NCBI RefSeq assembly: GCF_000718515.1
Contig: NZ_JNZS01000005.1
Span: forward strand, 212,397 to 276,396
Reading direction: 5' to 3'
Length of the DNA stretch: 64,000 nt
Source of the DNA: Micromonospora parva
GTDB taxonomy: Bacteria; Actinomycetota; Actinomycetes; Mycobacteriales; Micromonosporaceae
Position 1 is the stretch's first letter, and every line of letters begins with the position of its first letter. The notes under the pieces are model-generated. The model ran no database searches, was not told the DNA's origin, and saw only the letters and a program-made list of their open reading frames with translations. The position numbers were made by a program, and so were the translations under genes. Positions 56,501 through 64,000 of this stretch are shown here, one piece after another.

Positions 56501-56540
56501 CGCCGCCCGGCACGGGAGGGTGCTCCCGTGCCGGGCGGCG
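56501..56540 (-). terminator. intercistronic hairpin after the sugar-binding gene
   Basis: 18-bp perfect stem CGCCGCCCGGCACGGGAG (56501-56518) with its complement (56523-56540), GGTG loop. It stands between the binding-protein stop and the ATPase start, where partial termination would favour the binding protein. Confidence 0.7.
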
Positions 56541-56571
56541 ATGGTCGTCCCGGCGGGTACTGCGGCGTCTG

Positions 56572-57663
56572 TCAGCTGATGCCGGCGTCGGCGCAGAGCT
56601 TGGCGTACGCCCCGGCGCAGACCTCTTCCTTGGTCACGTAGCCGTCGGCGATGACGTCCTTGACGTTCTCCTTGTAGATGGCCTTCGGGGTGAGCAGCAC
56701 CGACGGGACGTCGCGGCCACCCTCCGGGTCCTTCACCGTCTGCCCGGTGTCCTTCTTCTCGCCCTTGGCGAGCGCGATGGCGAGGTCGGAGGCGGCCTTG
56801 GCCTCTTCCCGAACCGCCTTGTAGACGGTCATGCACTGGTCACCGACGAGGATGTTCTGCAGGCCCTCGGTGCTGGCGTCCTGCCCGGTCACCGGCACCT
56901 TGCCGTTGAGCTTGTTCTTCTTGAGGATCGAGATGGCCGCGTTGCCGAGACCGTCGTTGGCGGCCAGCACACCGTCGATCTTGCCGTTGGCCTTGGTCAG
57001 CTGCTGCTCGAAGATCGTCGCGGCCTGCGCGTTGTCCCACGCCGGCACCGCGTCCTCGGGGCCCTTGACGTACTCCTTGGAGTCGAACTTCGGCTTGAGC
57101 ACCGAGTCGTAGCCGGCCTTGAACAGGGTGGCGTTGTTGTCGGTGGGGGAGCCGTTCAGGTACGACACGACGGGGTTCTTGACGCCCTTGTCGGTCAGGC
57201 ACTTCGACAGGCCCTCGCCCTGGAGCTTGCCGACGGTCTCGTTGTCGAAGCTGACGTAGTACTGGGCGGAGCCGCCGAGGGTGAGCCGGTCGTAGTCGAT
57301 GGTGGCGACGCCCTGCGACTTGGCCTTGTCCAGCACTGCCTTGCCGGTGCCGGAGTCCAGGTTGACGATCATCAGGGCGGTGACGCCACTGGTGATCATC
57401 TGATCGGCGATGGTCTGGAAGGCGGTCTTGTCGTTCTGGGCGTTCTGAATGTCGTACTGGACGCCGGCGGCCTTGAACGCCTCCTCCAGGAACCGACGGT
57501 CCGCGGTCTCCCAGCGGGCCGAGGACTTGCTGTCCGGGAGGATCACGCCGATCTTGGGGGTCTTGGCGGCGGCGCCGCCGTCGCCGGAGTCGTCGCTGCA
57601 AGCGGTCAAGCCGCCGGTCGTGAGCAGGCCCACGGCGGCGATGGTGAGGATCCCCTTACGCAT
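56572..57663 (-). CDS. sugar-binding lipoprotein (XylF type)
   Basis: 363-aa type I binding protein. Signal peptide with lipobox LTAC (Cys ~22), then KIGVILPDSKSSARWETADRRFLEEAF and the xylose-type YDRLTLGGSAQYYVSFDNETVGKLQG, and NGSPTDNNA. The xylose/ribose-binding assignment rests on these motifs; related sugars are possible. First gene of the operon; a palindromic operator lies ~100 bp upstream. The ATG at 57663 has GAAAGGACC just upstream. Confidence 0.91.
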   Translation of the reverse strand: MRKGILTIAAVGLLTTGGLTACSDDSGDGGAAAKTPKIGVILPDSKSSARWETADRRFLEEAFKAAGVQYDIQNAQNDKTAFQTIADQMITSGVTALMIVNLDSGTGKAVLDKAKSQGVATIDYDRLTLGGSAQYYVSFDNETVGKLQGEGLSKCLTDKGVKNPVVSYLNGSPTDNNATLFKAGYDSVLKPKFDSKEYVKGPEDAVPAWDNAQAATIFEQQLTKANGKIDGVLAANDGLGNAAISILKKNKLNGKVPVTGQDASTEGLQNILVGDQCMTVYKAVREEAKAASDLAIALAKGEKKDTGQTVKDPEGGRDVPSVLLTPKAIYKENVKDVIADGYVTKEEVCAGAYAKLCADAGIS

Positions 57664-57762
57664 GTGCAGGGTCCTTTCGGAGGTGGGGGAGGTGTTGTTT
57701 TGTTGTGTCCGGCAACGTATTTCGCGTCACACCGGCTACACAAGACCGCGCAGGTGCCTAGT

Positions 57763-57781
57763 TTGTTGGGAGCGATAACAA
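57763..57781 (-). promoter_or_regulatory. candidate operator of the sugar ABC operon
   Basis: TTGTTGGGAGCGATAACAA: TTGTT and AACAA arms around a partly symmetric centre, in an AT-richer stretch (CTAGTTTGTT...AACAATTCAG) about 100-118 bp upstream of the xylF-type gene. The layout fits a ROK or LacI-type repressor; the ROK gene at the operon end is the prime candidate. Confidence 0.5.
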
Positions 57782-57842
57782 TTCAGCAACGCGACTGTTA
57801 CTCCGCGGGTATCCCACGGGGAGAGCGACGTAACGACTGTCG

Positions 57843-58322
57843 TCAGCTGCTCTGCAACACCGCGGTACGGGCGTCGGTCAGCGCCACCAGATCCGCCGCT
57901 GCCAGTTCGAGTTGTAGTCCGCGCCGACCAGCCGAGACGTAGATCGTCGGCAGTTGCAGCGCGGCCTCGTCCAGCACCGTGGGCAACCGCCGACGCTGCC
58001 CGAGCGGGCTGATCCCACCGCGTACGTAGCCGGTTGCACGCTCGGCGACCGCCCGATCCGCCAGCACCGCCCGCTTGCCGCCGACCGCCGCCGCGAGCGC
58101 CTTGAGATCCAGCTCCCCGGTCACCGGCACGACCGCCACGGTGAGCGCCCCGTCGACAGCGGTCACCAGCGACTTGAACACCCGCTCCGGCGCCACGCCG
58201 AGCGCCACCGCCACCAGCGCGCCGTAGTTCGGGGCGTCCGGCGACACCCGGTACGGATGGGTGCGATGCGCGATCCCGCGCTTGACCAACAGTGCCGTCG
58301 CCGGCGTGCCCTGTCCCGCCAC
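57843..58322 (-). CDS. ybaK: YbaK/EbsC-type aminoacyl-tRNA deacylase
   Basis: 159-aa protein that clears misacylated tRNA (Cys-tRNA-Pro class). TPATALLVKRGIAHRTHPYRVS at the N-terminus, a Lys in VFKSLVTAVDG, and YVRGGISPLGQRRRLPTVLDE are typical YbaK motifs. GTG 58322 is supported by a TAACGT hexamer (forward 58330-58335) 7 nt upstream; that hexamer includes the TAA stop of the preceding methyltransferase gene, so promoter and stop codon coincide. Confidence 0.92.
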   Translation of the reverse strand: MAGQGTPATALLVKRGIAHRTHPYRVSPDAPNYGALVAVALGVAPERVFKSLVTAVDGALTVAVVPVTGELDLKALAAAVGGKRAVLADRAVAERATGYVRGGISPLGQRRRLPTVLDEAALQLPTIYVSAGRRGLQLELAAADLVALTDARTAVLQSS

Positions 58323-58332
58323 GGCGACGACG

Positions 58333-59529
58333 TTAGTGGACCGGCCGGCCGATGAGCACCGTCGGTGCGCCGTCGACCCGGGTGAGCACCAGACTCGCCG
58401 CCTCGTCCCCGGCCAGCCGCAGGTCCTTGCGGAGCTGCTCCGGGACGAGCGCCGAACCCCGCTTGAGGATCTCCACGCGGCCCACCCGCCGGTCCCGCAG
58501 CAGCGCCCGCAGGCGCTTGAGCGAGAACGGCAACACGTCGGTGATCTCCAGACAGCGCGCGTACGGGGTGCGGGTCGGCTGGTCGGCGTACAGGTAGGCG
58601 ATGCTCGGATCGGCCAGGTTGGCGTCCAGCTCGGTGGCCAGTTCGGCGACGAGATGCGCGCGCACCACCGCCGGCTCCGGGTCGTACAGGTAGCGGCGTA
58701 CCGGCCCGACCGGCGCCTCGGAGGCACCCGAGCCGGTGAGCTGGGCACGGTGGATCTCGCTGCCCCGCTGCCGGTAGAGGGTGGCGCGGCGGGGCACCTC
58801 CGCCAGCTCACCGCACCAGAGCGCCGCCTCGACCAGGTCACCGTCGACGCCGACCCACTCGGCCTCCGCCCCGGCCGGGATGAGCCCGTGGTCCAGGCCC
58901 GGCGCCACCTTCACCACAGTGCGCGGCACCCGCTCGGCCAGCCCGGTCACGAAGTCCCACGGCGGCGAGTAGGCGCGCGGGTCGAAGATCCGCCGCCCGG
59001 TGCCGCTCGTGCGGCGGGCCGGGTCGCAGAAAACGCCGTCGACCCCTGACACGTCGAACCCGGTCGCGTCGCCGCACTCGACGGTGAACAGCTCGGCCAG
59101 GCCGGCCGCCGTGGCGTTGGCGGCGGCCATCGCGGCGGTCACCGGGTCGGCCTCCACCCCGTACACCCGGATGCCGGCACGGGCGGCGGCCAGCGCGTCG
59201 GCCCCCAGCCCGCAGCCGAGGTCGGCCAGGGTGCGCACGCCCGCCGCGGACAACCGGGCCGCCCGACGGTCGGCGACCACCCGGCGGGTGGCCTGCTCCA
59301 GGCCGGGGCGGGTGAGGAACATCCCAGCGGCGGCCGAGCCGAACTTGCCGACCGCCCGGTGGCGCAGCTCGGCCTGGGTGAGGGCCGCCGCGGCCAGCGT
59401 GGGCGGCACCCCGGCCGCCCGCAGCGCCGAGGCCGCGGCCAGCGGGTCACCGCCGGCCAGCCCGGCCGCCGCGGTGAGCGCGGCCGACCCCTCAGGGGTA
59501 CGCAGCGCCGCCAGCTGATCGAGATCCAC
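58333..59529 (-). CDS. class I SAM-dependent methyltransferase, THUMP-like C-terminus
   Basis: 398-aa protein. Residues ~1-90 are helical, the Rossmann methyltransferase lies at ~95-240 (LADLGCGLGADALAAARAG motif I, VDGVFCDPARR motif IV), and the C-terminal ~130 residues form the THUMP-like domain (AYLYADQPTRTPYARCLEITDVLPFSLKRLRALL). Likely a nucleic-acid or tRNA methyltransferase; substrate not known. GTG 59529 is the only family-like start; GACAAT 6 nt upstream may be a -10. Confidence 0.88.
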   Translation of the reverse strand: MDLDQLAALRTPEGSAALTAAAGLAGGDPLAAASALRAAGVPPTLAAAALTQAELRHRAVGKFGSAAAGMFLTRPGLEQATRRVVADRRAARLSAAGVRTLADLGCGLGADALAAARAGIRVYGVEADPVTAAMAAANATAAGLAELFTVECGDATGFDVSGVDGVFCDPARRTSGTGRRIFDPRAYSPPWDFVTGLAERVPRTVVKVAPGLDHGLIPAGAEAEWVGVDGDLVEAALWCGELAEVPRRATLYRQRGSEIHRAQLTGSGASEAPVGPVRRYLYDPEPAVVRAHLVAELATELDANLADPSIAYLYADQPTRTPYARCLEITDVLPFSLKRLRALLRDRRVGRVEILKRGSALVPEQLRKDLRLAGDEAASLVLTRVDGAPTVLIGRPVH

Positions 59530-59581
59530 CCGGTCATTGTCCCGGCCGAGCCGGAAATCCTGGCTGGCGGGGCGCGACGCG

Positions 59582-59608
59582 CTGGCACTCTCCTTGACGG
59601 AGTGCTAG
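59582..59608 (+). promoter_or_regulatory. CIRCE element 1 (HrcA operator)
   Basis: CTGGCACTC-n9-GAGTGCTAG, close to the CIRCE consensus TTAGCACTC-n9-GAGTGCTAA. The groES -35 hexamer TTGACG lies within its spacer. Confidence 0.92.
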
Positions 59609-59622
59609 CCACGGAATAACCT
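59594..59622 (+). promoter_or_regulatory. groES-groEL1 promoter
   Basis: TTGACG (59594-59599), 17-bp spacer, TAACCT (59617-59622). CIRCE 1 covers the -35 and CIRCE 2 covers the start-site region, so HrcA binding would block initiation. Confidence 0.8.
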
Positions 59623-59626
59623 GCGA

Positions 59627-59653
59627 TTAGCACTCTCACCCTGAGGGTGCCAG
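59627..59653 (+). promoter_or_regulatory. CIRCE element 2 (HrcA operator)
   Basis: TTAGCACTC-n9-GGGTGCCAG: consensus left arm, more divergent right arm, just downstream of the -10. Confidence 0.9.
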
Positions 59654-59794
59654 CTTCCGGGTCTCGCGACCCGGGTGCGCACGCCAGGCGGACCGGCACC
59701 CGCGACGACGGCACCGCCCGGTGGCATGAGGCAGATTGACGCTGGCCAGCCCCGCTGGTCAGCAACGAAACCAGTACCCCAGGAGGGTATGCCC

Positions 59795-61814
<2,020 letters not shown>

Positions 61815-61833
61815 GCCGGTAGCGACACCCGTT

Positions 61834-61867
61834 CCGGGGCGCACCGCCGTACGGCGGTGCGCCCCGG
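61834..61867 (+). terminator. terminator after groEL1
   Basis: 34-bp perfect palindrome: 17-bp arms, left CCGGGGCGCACCGCCGT, 20 bp after the groEL1 stop. Confidence 0.8.
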
Positions 61868-61948
61868 CCCGTATCCGTCGGCTGGCAGGTCATTACCGAA
61901 CGCTGACGTTGTTGGCGACCGGCCGAGATGATCGCGCACACTGGGCCG

Positions 61949-63733
61949 ATGAGCACCACGTCACGGCGGTACGCCGCGCTGGCCGGAATCACCGCCGCCG
62001 CCGTCGCGATCGGGATCGCCGAACCGGTAGCGGTGCTGACCGGCCCCCGGTCGGCACCCCTGGTCGCGGTCGGCGGGGTCATCGTCGACGCCGTCCCCGA
62101 GTCACTCAAGCAACTCGCCATCGACCTCTTCGGCACCGCCGACAAGATCGCGCTGCTGGTCGGCACCGCCGTGTTGCTGGGCGGCTTCGCCGCGCTCCTC
62201 GGCGTACTGGCGGTTCGTCGGCTGGCACTCGGCCTGGCAGGCATCGGCGCGTTCGGCGCCATCGGCGTCGCCGCCGCGTTGACCCGCTCCGGCGCGGATC
62301 TCGCCGACGCACTGCCGTCAGTGATCGGCGCGGGTCTCGGCGCCCTGGTGCTCTGGTTGTTCATCGCCGGCCCGTTCGAACTGAACCCCTGGCCCTGGTC
62401 ACCACCCACGCCGACCGTGCGGTCCGCCGGCCCGGCGCCGTCCAACGGTCCTGTGCCGCCTGCCGGTGCGGCGCGGCCTGACGGTGCGGTGCCGCCTGCC
62501 GGGCCTGTGTCGTCCACCGGCCCGGGGTCGGAGTCGCGGGACGAGCTGCCGACGGGAGCCTCCTCAGCATCCGAGCGTCGGCCGGTGTCTCCGGCCGCGC
62601 CGGTGCCGGTGCCTTCGACGGGGCCGACGCCGGCGGTTGAGCCGGTTGGGCCCGCCGAGGTGGACCCGGAGTCGCGGCGGCGATTCCTCACCGGCAGCGG
62701 GGTGCTGCTCGGAACGGCAGTGGTGGCCGGTCTCGGCGGGCGTTGGCTGGCGGGTCGGCGCGGCGTGTCCGCAGCCCGGGACGCGATCCGCCTGCCCGCG
62801 CCGGTCGCCCCCGCACCGGCCGTGCCGGCAGGTGCGAACCTCTCGCTGGCCCAACTGGCGCCGTACGTCACCCCGAACTTCGGGTTCTACCGGATCGACA
62901 CCGCGCTGGTGGTGCCCCAGGTCGACCCGGACACCTGGCGGCTGCGGATCCACGGACGGGTCGGTAAGGAGCGCACCTACAGTTACGCGGACCTGCTGGC
63001 CCGACCGCTGGTCGAGCGGTACGTCACCCTGGCCTGCGTCTCCAACGAGGTGGGCGGGGACCTGATCGGCAATGCCCGCTGGCTCGGCGTACCCCTGCGG
63101 GAACTGCTGGACGAGGTCGAACCCGACGACGACGCCGACCAGGTCGTCGGCCGGTCTGTCGACGGCTGGACCTGCGGCACCCCCACCGCCGCACTGCGCG
63201 ACGGACGGGACGCGCTGCTGGCCGTCGGAATGAACGGCGAGCCGCTGCCGGTCGAGCACGGCTTCCCGGTCCGGATGGTGGTGCCGGGCCTCTACGGCTA
63301 CGTGTCGGCCTGCAAATGGGTGACCGAACTTGAGCTGACCCGGTTCGCCGACTTCGACGCGTACTGGGTGCCGCGCGGATGGTCCCGCGAGGGGCCGATC
63401 AAGACCCAGTCGCGGATCGACACGCCCCGCAGACGCAACCGGCTGACCGCCGGGCCGGTGACCGTCGCCGGGGTGGCCTGGGCGCAGCACCGAGGCATCC
63501 GCCGAGTCGAGGTACGCGTCGACGACGGCCAGTGGCAGGAGGCCACGCTGGCCCCCACCGTGTCGGTGGACACCTGGGTCCAGTGGTCCTGGCGCTGGGA
63601 CGCCACACCGGGCGAACACCGGCTCCAGGTCCGAGCGACAGACGCGACCGGTGAAACCCAAACCGACCGTACCCAGGGCGTCGTCCCGGACGGCGCCACC
63701 GGCTGGCATACCGTCACCGTCACCGTCCGCTGA
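61949..63733 (+). CDS. membrane-anchored molybdopterin oxidoreductase (sulfite-oxidase family)
   Basis: 594-aa protein. Residues ~1-145 contain four or five TM helices, followed by a Pro/Gly/Ser-rich linker (~150-230) and a twin-arginine-like segment RRRFLTGSGVLLGTAVVAGLGG (~247-270). The rest is the oxidoreductase molybdopterin-binding domain (LACVSNEVGGDLIGNARWLGVPL, with the Mo-ligand Cys near residue 363) and a C-terminal Mo-co dimerisation Ig-like domain. The catalytic domain is probably outside the membrane. Substrate unknown (sulfite or other). ATG 61949 is preferred over ATG 61928 on family grounds. Confidence 0.88.
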   Translation: MSTTSRRYAALAGITAAAVAIGIAEPVAVLTGPRSAPLVAVGGVIVDAVPESLKQLAIDLFGTADKIALLVGTAVLLGGFAALLGVLAVRRLALGLAGIGAFGAIGVAAALTRSGADLADALPSVIGAGLGALVLWLFIAGPFELNPWPWSPPTPTVRSAGPAPSNGPVPPAGAARPDGAVPPAGPVSSTGPGSESRDELPTGASSASERRPVSPAAPVPVPSTGPTPAVEPVGPAEVDPESRRRFLTGSGVLLGTAVVAGLGGRWLAGRRGVSAARDAIRLPAPVAPAPAVPAGANLSLAQLAPYVTPNFGFYRIDTALVVPQVDPDTWRLRIHGRVGKERTYSYADLLARPLVERYVTLACVSNEVGGDLIGNARWLGVPLRELLDEVEPDDDADQVVGRSVDGWTCGTPTAALRDGRDALLAVGMNGEPLPVEHGFPVRMVVPGLYGYVSACKWVTELELTRFADFDAYWVPRGWSREGPIKTQSRIDTPRRRNRLTAGPVTVAGVAWAQHRGIRRVEVRVDDGQWQEATLAPTVSVDTWVQWSWRWDATPGEHRLQVRATDATGETQTDRTQGVVPDGATGWHTVTVTVR

Positions 63734-63747
63734 CCCCGACACACCAC

Positions 63748-63776
63748 GGCCCCTCCGGTCGACAGCGGGGAGGGCC
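63748..63776 (+). terminator. probable terminator after the molybdoenzyme gene
   Basis: GGCCC (63748-63752) with GGGCC (63772-63776), extended inward by TCC/GGA with one bulged base. Weaker than the other terminators in the window. Confidence 0.4.
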
Positions 63777-63900
63777 CCACCTGACCGCGGGGTCCGTGGG
63801 TGATCTACCGCGGCTGCCTACCGACCTGGCTTGTGGTCCCGTGCCTGTCCTTCGGCGCGGCCGGCGGCTGATGGACCGCCGACGCGCGGACCCGTACGTG

Positions 63901-63951
63901 CAGATCTTGGACAGTTTCCGTTCTGTGCTAACGGAAACTGTCCAAGATCTG
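63901..63951. repeat. 22-bp perfect inverted repeat
   Basis: Left arm 63901-63922 (begins CAGATCTTGGACAGTTTCCG) and right arm 63930-63951, 7-nt loop CTGTGCT. Markedly AT-richer than its surroundings, like the hairpin at 49234-49287. The remaining sequence from 63734 to the window end holds no gene I can support. Confidence 0.9.
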
Positions 63952-64000
63952 GAAAACGCACGCCGCTTGATGACGCCATCCGCCTCCGCCGAGGAGCCCT

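Noticed and set aside
59789..59794. ATG start for groES
   Set aside because: Only 2 nt from AGGAGG; GTG 59795 has the proper spacing and family N-terminus.

Overview
This 64 kb window is very GC-rich chromosomal DNA from a filamentous actinomycete. Gene content points to Micromonosporaceae (Micromonospora-like): a conservon signalling operon, a NirBD-NnaR nitrate operon, a DUF1023 hydrolase with an ESX-type partner, a GroEL1 with a histidine-rich tail, many GTG starts, and -10 hexamers lying directly before start codons (leaderless mRNAs). The family assignment is inference; no rRNA is present to confirm it. I see no tRNA, rRNA, CRISPR array, prophage or transposase. Most of the window is core metabolism in tightly overlapping operons.

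Layout. 1-5583 (+): thiamine operon thiE(partial)-thiO-thiS-thiG-tenI/thiE2-thiD-thiC. 5708-8710 (-): a membrane protein with a very long disordered tail. 8787-13093: a divergent cassette with cupin, F420-type luciferase-like oxidoreductase and ABC ATPase on the minus strand, and an NMT1/THI5-like binding lipoprotein plus permease on the plus strand. 13311-19555: an orphan Leu/Ile/Val-type binding lipoprotein divergent from the conservon cvnABCD, whose sensor carries a probable nitrate/nitrite-sensing (NIT-like) domain. 19600-27266 (-): nitrate assimilation operon nasA-nasB-type FAD protein-nirB-nirD-nnaR, all stop/start overlapped. 27685-30550 (+): methyltransferase, MazEF-like pair, nitrate transporter narK. 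30760-33172 (+): rplM-rpsI and glmM. 33191-37490: FtsX-type ABC exporter divergent from a PadR regulator, with a palindromic operator between them. 37498-44807: aminotransferase, glmS, DUF1023 hydrolase with ESX-like partner, acpS, nnr. 44897-51962: alr, hydrolase, tsaE, udg, an HTH protein, tsaB-rimI-tsaD and a small protein. 51995-53156 (-): DUF4142 and DUF1707 proteins. 53176-57663 (-): xylose/ribose-type ABC transporter with ROK repressor. 57843-59529 (-): YbaK deacylase and THUMP-like methyltransferase. 59795-61814 (+): CIRCE-controlled groES-groEL1. 61949-63733 (+): membrane-anchored molybdopterin oxidoreductase.

How parts fit together. Nitrogen is the clearest theme: narK imports nitrate, nasA with its FAD partner and nirBD reduce it to ammonium, and NnaR (a HemD-like domain fused to a winged helix) closes the operon. 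GlnR-type half-sites in exact 11-bp register lie upstream of both nasA and narK. The convergent conservon with a NIT-like sensor is a plausible extra nitrate-responsive input. glmM and glmS supply UDP-GlcNAc precursors and alr supplies D-Ala for the wall; tsaB, tsaD and tsaE make t6A on tRNA.

The least explained elements are a dispersed palindrome (3058-3129 and 13193-13262) with an invariant 26-nt loop and covarying stems, two long near-perfect hairpins (49234-49287, 63901-63951), and the ABC/F420 oxidoreductase/cupin cassette.
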